The notes beneath the pieces are model-generated. The model was not told the DNA's origin. It ran no database searches and saw only the letters and a program-made list of their open reading frames with translations. The translations under genes were made by a program, and so were the position numbers. A stretch of 64,000 bases of DNA from Warburgia ugandensis (lineage: Eukaryota > Streptophyta > Magnoliopsida > Canellales > Canellaceae), in the NCBI GenBank assembly GCA_035236585.1, contig CP141126.1, positions 67,433,414-67,497,413 of the forward strand, given 5' to 3'. Positions 24,498-36,946 of this stretch are shown in pieces (position 1 is the first letter of the stretch; each line of letters opens with the position of its first letter).

Positions 24498-25553
24498 TGA
24501 AATGTTGTGTATTTTAAGTTAACTGGCAAGCACACCAATCATTTGCAATATAGCACTCTAGTGAGCTCGATCCCAAGTAGAGTTGAACAAATGTCATGCT
24601 AGTGGTAACTACTTTAAACTATCTAACCTAGCCAAAATTCAAGAGATATTTAACCTAATCTAAAATTGGAATTAACACAAGGATTGGGAAATTACACTAA
24701 AATTAGAAAATAAAAAAATAAAAAATTTTCTAGAACATGCACTTTCTAAAATCAAGACTTTCCTATATGTAAACTTTCTAATTTTATGACTTTCCTAAAC
24801 TAAAACTTTCTAAAAATGAAAATTTCTAAAGTCATGACTTTCTAAGCTAAAATTAGAAGCAACTAAACTATCCAAATATGAAACTAATCTTAGCACATGG
24901 AGAACTAAACTTAACATGAGTTAAATAAACTAATTGAAACGTGTAAAACATAGACAACATGTTGTGTATGGAACTGGATCTTTATGCATGAATATAACTA
25001 TGAAAATTGCATGTATGAAGCATGGACAAGGATCATAAACTCATAAATGAACTAAACTATCATGTACTATATGAAATTACACTAATGTAACCTTAATAAA
25101 AAAAAGCCACTTCCTAAGGAAATCACCATCAAAACTATGCATGTAATCCAATGGATAGTGCGCATGAAATTTAAAGGTGTTTCCTTGACACAAATCAATA
25201 CATGAATGCTGGAATTGATCATGAAAGATCTATATTAAGAAGCCATGAACATAAGATTTAATTCAAGTAACATAATGGAAACTTTTCACCATGAACATGG
25301 AAGAAAGAATTGCATTGATTGAATATTTCAAAATACAATTTGGGTGTGAATCCTCCAAGGTGTTGCTCACACCATACAAGATTAGAAACAATCACTTATC
25401 ATCCTTTTACAATATTGATATAGGGAAAACTTATGGCATATGAGCAATAAACAAAGGAAACTAAAGAAGACAGAGCTATAATTCAATGTAAGCTAAAAGG
25501 GAACCAAAAGACAATGAAAGGTAAAGGAAAAAACTAGATTCAAGATGACTTCC

Positions 25554-28181
25554 TGTAATGACTCCAATTTTGTAATATTGAAATTCCAAGTTAAGCAATG
25601 AAAAGATCAGTTTTTGAAGATAAGGGCATTTTAGTCATTTCACTATTCACCTTGAATGAACCCAGAAATTTGGTCCTGAAAATGGTACCATTAGGTGCAT
25701 CTTAGAAAAAGGAATCCAACGAGACCAAAATCACCCAAAACGGAGTTAAAATGAGCAAGTTATGGCCCTTTGAAGTTCAAGGGCAAAAATGTAATTTTTA
25801 TAAAAAAACGGATTTAACCTGCAAAACACAGGGGCCCGTTTTGATACGGGCACCCTTCATCTTCAACCTCCTAGAGAGTTCTAGAACGATGGTGATTGGA
25901 AGAGAAATCACAGCCATTCTAGAGGTTTCTCCACCACCATTCAAAGGCGGTGAGAGCCCCCTCCAGAACCCTCTCATAGCTCTATAAATAGAGCTCTTAG
26001 GCGCCTCTAATGGCAGCCCAAAAGGTTGAAGAAAACCCGTTGTGGAGGAGTAACCTAAAGAGAAAACAAGGAGAAAAACCCAGCAACGAGCTAGGTATGC
26101 CCAAGATCTCTCAAAACCCATCTTCATAGTAGTTCTAGGATCAATTTCCCTAGGTTTTTGCATGAAAAATCATGCAAAATGGAGCCCTGGAGAACCACCA
26201 AGGACCCAGGGACGTTCCCTGGGCCACACTGGTACGACAGGGTTGAACCAGGGTGTCCTGAGGATGCCCCGGTTCCCCAACGAATAGGACGTTCCAGTTG
26301 AAACGTAACACGTCGTCCAGTTTGAAAAAGCAAATGGGCATGTCCGGGGACACGCCCGCAAAAGAGAAGGACGGGCGGGAAAACCCGGCTCATCTGCAGA
26401 TGCGCCCACTGAGGTGCACACCGCAAACGGGCAATGCACTAGCGGTACGGGGTTTTCTCATTCCTTAAGGAAGCCGAGGCGCATGACGTTGACGCGCAAC
26501 GCCCTAGCATTCCGCCTTCTCACTCTTAAGGCTCTTATGTATGTGTGACACTAAAACACTTATAACTTGAGATCTAGAGCTCCGATTGAGGCGCCATAAA
26601 AGGCGTTGTGTCTGTGTCGACAATGTGAACACACCCAAGCTATAAAATCCCTGATCAAGGCCCAATCAAAGGTGGACATGACCCTTAGAATAGGATGGTG
26701 GCGCGTGGCCGCTAGACCTTTGGAAAACTGAGGATACCAAGGCCCAACATGGACCTTAGGACACCCATAGGCATAGGGATGGACCCCTAATGCCTAAGTA
26801 ATAAGACCCAACTACTCTAAAACCCATAAAACATGGGCCAAACTAACCTTGATTCCTCAAACTATGTTCAGGAGCATCCGAGGACGAAGGGGTTAGCGCG
26901 ACCTAGTCAGGTAGGTGCTCTATCACTACTAGATTCTTTTAAAAGAACTATTATTGTTTGAGAATACATGTTTTAAGTATATGACTTGTTTACAATGACT
27001 TAATTTAACATGCATGTGATAAATGCTTTATGCATAGACATGTTTTGTAAATAATTGCATATACATTATGCATAGATATGTTTTGCAAACTATTGCATAC
27101 ATTGCATGATTTGTGAGCATTAAGTTCTTGCAAAAATTGCATGTCCTTGAGGGTTACCAAAAGATGCTAGAGTACCGAGGGCCAGGCAGTTGTGAGGGAC
27201 CCAAAGAGGACAGGTTTGAAAAAGAGATTTTTCGCTTATTTGATCTTGTGTGATTTGGGCTAGTAAGCTCGTGGGTGCTATGCTGAGGGGTCTGGGTTGG
27301 CCACCCAGCCTCTACCACTATTAGGTGGATGGGTACCATGCCTAAAAAGAGGCAACGTCCCTACGTCTACGGCATGTGGTACAGGGGGCTACCACTGGTG
27401 TCACGGCACTGGGTCGACATGTCATAGGCCCCGTGGAGGCTATGACCGAGTGTCCTCAGGTACCCGGGGACCACACGGCAAGGAGGTCGTGGGCATAGTT
27501 GGACCCTATGGTTTTGTGGACTTATTTGCATTGCATATGGCATGATATGAGGTTGGTCGACCATACCATACTAGATATCCATGAGTTGGATTCAATGAAG
27601 CATCTTATGCATATCATGATGTTATGATATATATGTATATGATACTTTTGATTTTGGATTATGTGATCCTTTAAGTCGTTAGTATGTCAGTTTAACAATG
27701 GATTTTAATATCGATATTGAACTTGAGTATTCAGACATGCACATATTTTGAATGAGCATATGATTTTAAAACATCTCATGCATTATAAAACTAATAATGA
27801 AAAGCTCCTACTGAGTATAGTATATACTCACCCAATCCTCAACATTTTTCAGACACAAAGTAAATACTTAAGGCAAGGAACGCTTGTGATAGAAGACACC
27901 CAGACTGAGTGCAAGTAAGTAAACCCCTACCTTATCTTTCAATGTTACTTGAATTGTAGTTACTCTCTAATAGCTAGGGCTGTGACTAACTCTTTCTTGG
28001 GAATAATATTGATTTAAACTTTTCCATGGCTAGATAATTTGAGAATGTGTTTTGACACTCGGGGTTTTTATGAAAGATTGTTTTCCAAAACCAAAAAGAT
28101 TTTCATGCATTTCATACTTATAAAATAAGAGATCTTGCCTTTTTATCAAATTTGCATCATATAAAATCCCGGGTCGTCACA
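25554..28181 (+). repeat. 5' LTR of the Tekay element
   Basis: The LTR is 2628 bases, TG...CA bounded. It has an AT-rich first part, a TATA-box promoter near 25983, a GC-rich middle (about 26160-26500), a GC-rich block with GGTACCCGGGGACC (about 27290-27510) and an AT-rich tail. The left flank is CTTCC (25549-25553). Confidence 0.95.
25983..25990 (+). promoter_or_regulatory. TATA box of the 5' LTR
   Basis: TATAAATA sits at the centre of the near-perfect palindrome AGCTCTATAAATAGAGCT. The same core occurs at 33202, 53008 and 60420, even in the most diverged copy, which supports it as the core promoter of the family. Confidence 0.8.
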
Positions 28182-28183
28182 GT

Positions 28184-28195
28184 TGGTATCAGAGC
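28184..28195 (+). other. Initiator-Met tRNA primer-binding site
   Basis: TGGTATCAGAGC begins two bases after the LTR end and is complementary to the 3' end of plant initiator Met tRNA. This is the usual primer site of Tekay-type elements. Confidence 0.95.
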
Positions 28196-28321
28196 ACGGT
28201 TTAATGGTAGTCACAGCCCAGTTATGAGGAGAATAACTTATAATCAAGTTTCATCCATGAAAGAGTAAGGGGTAATAGGACAACACAAACTGAGATTTGG
28301 TGAATTACCTTGTGATTACAA

Positions 28322-29340
28322 ATGCCTAGGAAGAAAGGAAGCAATGCTCCAAGTCCTGAAGCCCCACCAGTGGACTCCACTGGGTCAGGCAACGGGATGG
28401 CTGAGTTATTCCAACAATTCTTACAGAATATGGGACAATACATGAATAGTCAAAGCCAAACCCCCACCACATGAGATCCTTCCCCTGATAAAGCAATAGA
28501 TAGGACTGAGGTTCAGTTAGAAAGGTTTCAAAAACTAGCTCCCTCATTCACAGGAGAAGATGAAGCATCTACAGCTGAAAAATGGTTAATTGACATTGAA
28601 AAGATATTTAAAGCGATGAACATAGCTGAAGAAAGAAAAGTACCCATGGCCACATTTGTGTTTAGGGGAGAGGCTACCTTTTGGTGGGAAACAGTGGAAA
28701 GAACTTATTTTGATCAGCGAGAAACAATAGGATGGGAAGAGTTTGAAAAGGTCTTTAATGACAAATATTATCCTAAACATGTAAGGAAACAAAAGGAAAA
28801 AGAATTTATGGACTTAGAACAAGGAAATATGATTGTCCAGCAGTATGAAAGTAGATTCATCAGCCTCCGAAGATTCGTACCACGTGCTTGTGCTGATGGG
28901 GAAGATGTGGCAGAAAGATTTGTAGATGGACTCAACCCAGGACTCAGGAACAGAGTTCTAGGTTTCCAACCTTCCATAGTAGCCAAAGCCGTAGAGATGG
29001 CCTCCCTATACGAAAAATATTATCAAAGGAACCAGGCAATAAGAGAAACCAAGAACATCAACACCATGAGAAATAAAGGAAAGAGACCATTTCAGTCATC
29101 TGAACCCAGGCCACCTTTCAAGAAGCTGTTTGAAAACAAAGCAAGAAGACCAGAGTGGAAGGCATACCCTAGGTGTAACAAAAATCATCCAGGAAAACCA
29201 TGTCCCACTTTCAACATCACTTGCTATAGTTGTGGAGAATTATGACATTTTTCTAGTAACTGTCCAAAAAGGAAAGTACAAGAGCGTAAAGAAGAACAAG
29301 TTCCAAAAAGCCAGGGACATGTCTTTGCCCTCACTTCCAG
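28322..29340 (+). pseudogene. gag region of the Tekay element (fossil)
   Basis: It probably starts at the ATG at 28322 (MPRKKGSNAPSPEAPP). A retrotransposon-gag domain follows, with FVFRGEATFWWETVERTY at about 28650-28705 and the FNDKYYPKHVRKQKEKEFMD stretch at about 28755-28815. Next come QYESRFISLRRFVP and a basic tail leading to a Cys-rich zinc-knuckle region near 29220-29265. Gag would build the particle and bind RNA. The region is broken. Confidence 0.9.
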
Positions 29341-29344
29341 TCTA

Positions 29345-29770
29345 GCCCAAGCTTCAAATGCAGTCATTGAAGGTATTCTTTCTATCTATGATAGACCTGC
29401 TAAAGTTCTATTTGATACATGCTCCACTCATTCTTTCATATCCTGGGAATTTGCATCATCCTTGGACATTATACCACAGGACCTAGACTTCACTCTAGAA
29501 GTCATGACTCCTGTAGGCCAGGCACTTCCCACCTACTCTTATCTCCAGGATGTCCCCATTTTGATTAAGGACCATTTGCTACATGCCAATCTTATCCACT
29601 TAGATATGAATGACTTCGACATCATCCTAGGTATGGATTGGCTAGCCTTTCATCAAGCCTTTGTTGATTGCCGCCAGAAACATGTCACTTTTACCCTACC
29701 TAATGGAGACACTTTCACCCTCCAAGGAAGAAAGGATTATTCTGGAGCATATGTTATTTCTGCCATGAAA
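29345..29770 (+). pseudogene. Aspartic protease region of the Tekay element (fossil)
   Basis: A protease-loop block with LFDT and HSFIS lies at about 29408-29445, and the later conserved FDIILGMDWL block at about 29612-29645. The enzyme would cut the polyprotein. It lies between gag and RT as in other Ty3/gypsy elements. Confidence 0.85.
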
Positions 29771-29829
29771 GCAGTTAAGTACATTACTCAAGGATGCCCC
29801 TTCTTCTTAGCCAAGATTGAATCTGTGGA

Positions 29830-30750
29830 GAGTCCCCAACCAAAGCTAGAGGATGTTGAGGTAGTCCGAGAATTTCCTGACGTATTCCCTGAGGACTTAC
29901 CAGGTCTACCTCCACCAAAGGAAATTGAGTTCATCATTGACCTTATACCTGGTACTTCCCCCATTTCCAAAGCTCCTTACCGAATGGCTCCTACAGAACT
30001 AAGAGAACTGAAGACCCAGTTATAGGAACTACTTGACAAAGGGTTCATACGACCTAGCATATCTCCGTGGGGAGCTCCAGTCCTTTTTGTTAAGAAAAAG
30101 GATGGCTCCATGAGATTGTGCGTAGACTATCATATGCTAAATAGGGTCACCATTAAAAATAAGTACCCCTTCCCCAAATTGATGATCTTTTCGATCAACT
30201 TCAATCAGCCAGAGTCTTCTCTAAGATTGATCTACAATCTGGGTACCATCAACTTCGAGTTAGAGAAGAAGATATTCCTAAGATAGCCTTCAGGACTCGA
30301 TACGGCCATTATGAATTTAGAGTGATGTCCTTTGGTTTAACTAATGCTCCAGTCGCGTTTATGGACCTCATGAATAGGGTGTTCAAGGAGTACTTAGATA
30401 AATTCATCATAGTGTTTGTGGATGATATCTTAATATATTCTGAAACTCCTGAAGACCATAAAGAACATCTAAGGATAACATTAAGCACACTACAAGCACA
30501 CAAGTTATATGCAAAATTCAGTAAGTGTGAGTTTTGGTTGGAAAAGGTTAATTTCTTAGGACACATTATTTCTCAAGATGGCATAGCAATTGACCCCACT
30601 AAGGTTGAATCAGTACAGAACTGGGAAAGACCTAAGACAGTCACAGAAATAAGAAGCTTCTTAGGACTTGCCAGATATTACAGGAGATTCATCGAAGGTT
30701 TTTCACAAATTGCTTTACCTCTAACTAAGCTGACCAAGAAAGACACAAGA
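29830..30750 (+). pseudogene. Reverse transcriptase region of the Tekay element (fossil)
   Basis: The linker EFPDVFPEDLPGLPP (about 29870-29915) precedes RT motifs in order: [25 protein letters not shown]-like, [12 protein letters not shown] and the catalytic FVDDILIYS (30415-30441). Then comes the thumb/connection block [16 protein letters not shown] (about 30660-30705). This enzyme would copy the element RNA into DNA. The region is broken. Confidence 0.92.
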
Positions 30751-31200
30751 TTTGAATGGACTGATAAATGTGAGGAAAGCTTCCAGGGACTAAAAAGAAG
30801 GTTCACTACAGCACCTGTCCTTACCTTACCTTCAGGAAGTGGCAGATTTGAGATATACAGCGATGCCTCACAACAAGGACTAGGCTGTGTACTTATGCAA
30901 CATGGGAAGGTGATTGCTTATGCTTCTCGGCAACTCAAGAAGCATGAACTCAATTACCCAACCCATGACTTAGAATTAGCAGCCATAGTCTTTGCCTTGC
31001 AAATATGGAGACATTATTTATATGGGGAAAAGTTTGAAGTGTTTATAGATCATAAGAGTCTTAAATATATCTTTTCCCAACAAGACTTAAACATGCGACA
31101 AAGAAGATGGATGAAATACTTAAAAGACTATGACTTCTCCATTCATTATCACCCTGGAAAAGCTAATGTGGTAGCTGATGCATTAAGCAGAAAAACCCAA
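30750..31200 (+). pseudogene. RNase H region of the Tekay element (fossil)
   Basis: It has [53 protein letters not shown] and the [13 protein letters not shown] block, ending in [11 protein letters not shown]. These are the expected RNase H and tether motifs. Confidence 0.93.
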
Positions 31201-31429
31201 GGGATGTATGCAAGTTTATTAACTAAGAGATGGAAGCTATTACAAGAAGTAATCACATGGAAACCAAACATAAGTAAGCACAAGATCATTATGGCAGGTC
31301 TAACAATAAAGTCGGCTGTTAATGAAAAGGTTAAACAAGAACAGAAAGGAGATCTGGATATACAAGCTTTCATATGAAAACCAGGGTTTACAAAAAGGGA
31401 AGATGGTAGCATTTACACGCAAGGAAGAT

Positions 31430-32545
31430 TAGTGGTACCGGCAAATGAAGAGTTAAGACAAGAAATCTTAAAAGAGGCTCATCAGTCTAAGTATACTATA
31501 CACCCAGGAGGGACTAAGATGTATCAAGACTTAAAGAAACAATATTGGTGGGATGGTATGAAAAGAGACATAGGGGAATTTGTGGCAAAGTGTTTAACAT
31601 GTCAACAAGTAAAGGCTGAACATCAAAGACCTACGAGATTGTTACAACCCCTTGAGTTACGCAAATGGAAATGGGACCATATTACAATGGACTTCATCGT
31701 AGGGCTACCCAAGACTTCCAAGGGTCATGACATGATCTGGGTAATTGTTGATAGATTAACTAAGACAGCCCATTTCCTTCCTATACGTCATACCCAATCC
31801 ACTGACAGCCTATCTCAGCTATACATCAAAGAGATAGTGAGTTTACATGGTATACCCCTTAGTATCACTTTAGATAGGGATAGCCACTTCACTTCGCAAC
31901 TCTGGAAGTCTGTCCAAAAATCCTTAGGATCTTCCTTGAACTATAGCACAGCCTTCCATCCACAGACCGATGGACAGTCAAAGCGCACAATCTAGATAGT
32001 CGAAGATATGTTGCGGACTTGTGCCCTCGATTGGAAGCAGAGCTGGGATGAAAACCTACTGCTAGTCGAGTTTGCATACAACAATAGCTTTCAATTAAGC
32101 ATTGGCATGGCTCCATACAAGGTGCTCTATGGGAGACCCTGTCGATCACCCACCAGTTGGAGTGAAGTTGGAGAGTCCAGGGTGCTCCAGTCCGAGCTGG
32201 TAGAGCAATGTGCCAAGAAGGTCGAACTCATAAGAAGACGCCTCCTCACAGCTCAAAGCCGCCAAAAGAGCTATGCTGATCGAAGGAGGAGACCATTGGA
32301 ATTCGACATAGGAGAGCATGTTTTCCTGAAGATATCTCCCACTAAAGGAGTTATGAGGTTCGGTATCAAAGGCAAGCTTAGTCCATGTTACATAGGACCT
32401 TTCGAAATCCTGGAGAAAGTGGGAAAAGTGGCCTATAGGATCGCACTACCCCCTCAGCTATCTGAAGTGCATAACGTATTCCATGTATCTATGCTAAGGA
32501 GGTACGTTCCTGACCCCGCTCATGTCATCAACCAGGTACCCATAG
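31430..32545 (+). pseudogene. Integrase region of the Tekay element (fossil)
   Basis: The N-terminal zinc-binding part has [17 protein letters not shown] followed by [14 protein letters not shown]. The catalytic core has [11 protein letters not shown] (first Asp, about 31686), [14 protein letters not shown] (second Asp, about 31875) and [13 protein letters not shown]. The C-terminal part includes VFLKISPTKGVMRFG and YIGPFEILEKVGKVAYRI. It is broken. Confidence 0.92.
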
Positions 32546-32690
32546 AGTTGACGAAGGATCTCAAGTTAGAGACAAGACCAGTTGAGATCCGGGATCGTAA
32601 GAGTAAGAAGCTACAGAACAAGGACATACCCTTAATCAAAGTTTTGTGGAGAAATGCGCACATGGAAGAAGAGACTTAGGAACCGGAGTC
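32546..32690 (+). pseudogene. Chromodomain-like end of pol, Tekay element (fossil)
   Basis: ETRPVEIRDRKSKKLQNKD followed by PLIKVLWRNAHMEEET matches the C-terminal chromodomain of Tekay/Reina chromoviruses. That domain is thought to guide integration to heterochromatin by binding modified histones. Its presence is the main reason for the clade call. Confidence 0.85.
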
Positions 32691-32758
32691 AAAAATGCGA
32701 GAAAAGTACCCCAAGATCTTTTGACTGTATATAGTAGAATTTCGGGGGCAAAATTCCC

Positions 32759-32773
32759 CTAAGGGGGTAAGAA
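32759..32773 (+). other. Polypurine tract of the Tekay element
   Basis: CTAAGGGGGTAAGAA lies directly before the 3' LTR. Just upstream, GGGGGCAAAATTCCCC forms an inverted repeat with the tract. The position is right for the plus-strand primer. Confidence 0.8.
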
Positions 32774-35386
32774 TGTAATGACTCCAATTTTGTAATATTG
32801 AAATTCCAAGTTAAGCAATGAAAAGATCAGTTTTTGAAGATAAGGGAATTTTAGTCATTTCACTATTTACCTTGAATGAACCTAGAAATTTGGTCCTAAA
32901 AATGATACCATTAGGTGCATCTTGGAAAAAGGAATCCAACGAGACTAAATTCACCCAAAAAGGAGTTAAAATGAGCAAGTTATGGCCCTTTGAAGTTCAG
33001 GGGCAAAAATGTAATTTTCACAAAAAATGGATTTAGCCTGCAAAACACAAGGGCCCGTTTTGATACGGGCACCCTTCATCTTCAACCTCCTAGAGGGTTC
33101 TAGAATGACGGTGATTGGAGGAGAAATCACCGCCATTCTGGAGGTTTCTCCATCGCCATTCAAAGGCGGTGAGAGCCCCCTCCAAAACTCTCTCATAGCT
33201 CTATAAATAGAGCTCTTGGGCGCCTCTAATGGCAGCCCAAAAGGTTGAAGAAAACCTGTTGTGGAGGAGTAACCTAGAGGGAAAACAAGGAGAAAAACCC
33301 AGCAACGAGCCAGGTATGCCCAAGATCCCTCAAAACCCATCTTCACACTAGTTCTACGATCAATTTCCCTAGGTTTTTGCATGAAAAATCATGCAAAATG
33401 GAGCCCTGGAGAGCCACCAAGGACCCAGGGATGTTCCCTGGGCCGCACTGGTTTGACAGGGTCAAATCAGGGTGTCCTGAGGACGCCCCAGTTCCCCAAC
33501 GAACAGGACGTTCCAGTCGAAACGTAACACGTCGTCCAGTTTGTAAAACCAAACGGACTCACCCGCAAAAGAGAAGGACGGCGGGAAAACACGACGCGTC
33601 TGCAGATGCGCCCATTGAGGTGCACGCCACAGATGCGTGGCACGCTGCGGTATGGGGTTTTCTCGTTCCTTAAGGAAGCCGGGGCGCATGACGCTGACGC
33701 GCAACGCCCTAGCATTCCACCTTTTCACTCTTAAGGCTCTTATGTATGTGTGACACTAAAACGCTTATAACTTGAGATCTAGAGCTCCGATTGAGGCGAC
33801 GCAAAAGGCGTTGCGTTCATGTCGACGAAGCAGACACATCCAAACCATAAAATCCTTAATCAAGGCCCAATCAAAGGTGGGCATGGCCCTTAGAATAGGA
33901 TGGTGGCGCGTGGCCGCTAGACCTTTGGAAAACTGAGGATACCAAGGCCCAATTTGGACCTTAGGACACCCATAGGCATAGGGATGGACCCCTAATGCCT
34001 AAGTAATAAGACCCAACTACTCTAAAACCCATAAAAGATGGGCCAAACTAACCTTGATTCCCCAAACTATGTTCAGGAGCGTCCGAGGACAAAGGGGTTA
34101 GCGGGACCTAGTCAGGTAGGTGCTCTATCACTAGTAAATTCTTTTAAAAGAACTATTATTGTTTGAAAATACATGTTTTAAGTATATGACTTGTTTAGCA
34201 TGACTTAATTTAGCATGCATGTGATAAATGCTTTATGCATAGACATGTTTTGTAAATAATTGCATATACATTATGCATAGATATGTTTTGCAAACTATTG
34301 CATACATTGCATGATTTGCGAGCATTAAGTTCTTGCAAAAATTGCATGCCCTTGAGGGTTACCAAAAGATGCTAGAGTGCCGAGGGCCAGGCAGTTGTGA
34401 GGGACCCAAAGAGGACAGGTTTGAAAAAGAGATTTTTCGCTTGTTTGATCTTGTGTGATTTGGGCTAGTAAGCTCGTGGGTGCTATGCTGAGGGGTCTGG
34501 GTTGGCCACCCAGCCTCTACCACTATTAGGTGGATGGGTACCATGCCCAAAAAGAGGCAACGTCCCTACGTCTACGGCATGTGGTACAGGGGGCTACCAC
34601 TGGTGTCACGGCACTGGGTCGACATGTCATAGGCCCCGTGGAGGCTATGACCGAGTGTCCTCAGGTACCCGGGGACCACACGGCAAGGAGGTCGTGGGCA
34701 TAGTTGGACCCTATGGTTTTGTGGACTTATTTGCATTGCATATGGCATGATATGAGGTTGGTCGACCATACCATACTAGATATCCATGAGTTGGATTCAA
34801 TGAAGCATCTTATGCATATCATGATGTTATGATATATATGTATATGATACTTTTGATTTTGGATTATGTGATCCTTTAAGTCGTTAGTATGTTAGTTTAA
34901 CAATGGATTTTAATATCGATATTGAACTTGAGTATTTAGACATGCACATATTTTGAATGAGCATATGATTTTAAAACATCTCATGCATTATAAAACTAAT
35001 AATGATAGGCTCCTACTGAGTATAGTATATACTCACCCAATCCTCAACATTTTTCAGACACAAAGTAAATACTTAAGGCAAGGAACGCTTGTGATAGAAG
35101 ACACCCAGACTGAGTGCAAGTAAGTAAACCCCTACCTTATCTTTCAATGTTACTTGAATTGTAGTTACTCTCTAATAGCTGGGGCTGTGACTAACGCTTT
35201 CTTGGGAATAATATTGATTTAAACTTTTCCATGGCTAGATAATTTGAGAATGTGTTTTGACACTCGGGGTTTTTATGAAAGATTGTTTTCCAAAACCAAA
35301 AAGATTTTCATGCATTTCATACTTATAAAACAAGAGATCTTGCCTTTTTATCAAATTTGCATCATATAAAATCCCGGGTCGTCACA
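32774..35386 (+). repeat. 3' LTR of the Tekay element
   Basis: The LTR is 2613 bases, colinear with the 5' LTR and very similar to it. The second half is close to 99 percent identical by eye, the first few hundred bases less so. The TATA box is at 33202-33209. The right flank is CTTCC (35387-35391). Confidence 0.95.
33202..33209 (+). promoter_or_regulatory. TATA box of the 3' LTR
   Basis: TATAAATA in the same AGCTCTA/TAGAGCT palindrome as in the 5' LTR. Confidence 0.75.
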
Positions 35387-35410
35387 CTTCCCTTGGCTGT
35401 CACTTTGAAG

Positions 35411-36946
35411 GAAAAATAGCCTTGAATTTAAATCTTTAAGGCAGGGGACAACAAAAGAAAGCAAGGCAGAAACTAGCATGGAAAGAACTAAGGTAAACAA
35501 GAGAAACCAACCTTAAAATGAGAAGTAGCTACTCTAAGAACCAGGCATGGAGTAACTTGGAGAGATGATTCACCATTAGGAAAAGAATAGCAGCACCCAA
35601 ACAAAATAAATCCGAAGAAAAAAGAGAAGATGATGAGCTAGGAAGAGGATGTCTCTTTCCTCTATGGAGGAGGCATCTTTTTCCTTTTCAAAATTGGGTC
35701 TCGTCCATTCTTAGGTTCGTGCTGTTTTATAAGTTTTTATACTATTTTTGTAGGGTACCCCAATACTAATGTATGGTGGGGATGAGATCTACTCATTTTG
35801 GATGGCAAGGATAGGGGAAATGCTAGGATTTTCAAATAGGAAACAAGGGATGAGAGGTGGCTGCCTTTGGAGGTGGATTAGGTGGGAGACACCACCTTTT
35901 TAGGACGGGGCATCTCCCCCTTCAAAAAGTTTTGGAGCTCCTCCAAATTAAGAAGGTGGGTGAGGTAATAAGGTAGGAAATAGATGGGAAGAGGAAAAGA
36001 AGGTGGGAGGAAAGTGGGGAGTAGAAAAGACTTAGGAAAGTGAGGTGAGATCGAGGTTTTTGATTGGCTAACTGATTTCCTAATGACTTGTGATTGGTTG
36101 GGTGGTTAGGATGGGAGTTTAGGAAGGTGGAAGAGCTGTGGAATGGTAGGAATCTTGAATGGAAATTCAAATTCAAGGGAAAAACAGCCTTGAATCTAAG
36201 TCTTTAAGGCAAGGAACAATAAAAGAAAGCAAGGCAGAAACTAGCCTGAAAAGAACTAAGGGAAATAAGGGAAGAAGCAACTACTCTAAGAACTAGGCAT
36301 GAAGTAACTTGGAGAGAAGCTTCACCCTTAGGAAAAGAATAGAAGCACCCAAACAAAAGAAATCCAAAGCAAAAGTAGAAGTAGAAGTAGAAGTAGAAGT
36401 AGAAGATGATGAGCTAGGAAGTGGACGTCTCCTTCCTCTACGGAGGAGGCATCTTTTTCCTTTTTGAAATTAGGTCTCCTCAATGCTTAGGCTTTTGCTA
36501 TTTTGTATTTTTTCCTACTTTTATAGGTCCTAATACTAAGGTTTGGTGGGGATGAAATCTACTCGTTTTCGATGGCTCGTATAGGAGAAAGGCTAGGGTT
36601 TTCAAATAGAAAACAAGGAACAGGAGTTGATTGCTTCGGGGGTGGATTAGGTGGGAGACACCACCTTTTTTGAAGGGGGTGTCTCCCCCTTCAAAAATCA
36701 TTAGAGCTCCTTCAAATTAGGAAGGTGGGTGAGGTGATAAGGTACGAAAGAGATGGAGAGAGGAAAAGAAGGTGGGAGGAAAGTGGAGTGTAGGAAAGAC
36801 TTAGGAAAGTGAGGTGAGATGGAGATTTTTTATTGGCTAATTCATTTCCTAATGACTTAGTATTGGTTGGGTGGTTAGGATGGGAGTTTAGGAAGGTGGA
36901 AGAGTTATGGAATGGTAGGACTCTTGAATGGAAAGTCAAATTCGTG
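35411..36946 (-). repeat. 768-bp tandem duplication inside the solo LTR
   Basis: 35411-36178 and 36179-36946 are two head-to-tail copies of one LTR segment. Shared landmarks are GAAAAA(T/C)AGCCTTGAAT, AAGAAAGCAAGGCAGAAACT, GATGATGAGCTAGGAAG, TCCTCTA(T/C)GGAGGAGGCAT and GAATGGTAGGA. The other Athila-type LTRs have one copy, so the duplication is private to this LTR. The copies differ moderately, so it is not very recent. Confidence 0.85.
36375..36404. repeat. (GTAGAA)5 minisatellite
   Basis: Five perfect hexamers occur in the second copy of the 768-bp duplication. The first copy has only GAAAAAAGAGAAGATG at this place. Confidence 0.85.

Larger units (their letters stand above)
25554..35386 (+). 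mobile_element. Tekay/Del-type chromovirus, 9.8 kb, near-complete structure
   Basis: Two LTRs of about 2.6 kb (25554-28181 and 32774-35386) begin TGTAATGACTCC and end GGGTCGTCACA, and a CTTCC target duplication flanks the element. Inside, in order, are an initiator-Met primer-binding site, gag with a zinc-knuckle region, aspartic protease, reverse transcriptase, RNase H, integrase, a chromodomain-like end and a polypurine tract. Domain order, long LTRs and the chromodomain place it in the Tekay (Del) clade of Ty3/gypsy chromoviruses. By eye the LTRs differ by roughly 2-3 percent, more near their 5' ends, which suggests an insertion of perhaps one to a few million years depending on the rate. 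The coding region is broken, with roughly half a dozen breaks, so this copy is a fossil in coding terms although its outline is whole. Confidence 0.93.

Noticed and set aside
26124-26439. Overlapping minus-strand open frames, with counterparts at 33343-33728 and 53282-53527
   Set aside because: They lie in the GC-rich middle of the Tekay LTR and differ between LTR copies, as expected for noncoding sequence.
27154-27564. Open frames on both strands that recur identically at 34359-34769
   Set aside because: The recurrence is the two LTRs of one element. There is no protein-family wording.
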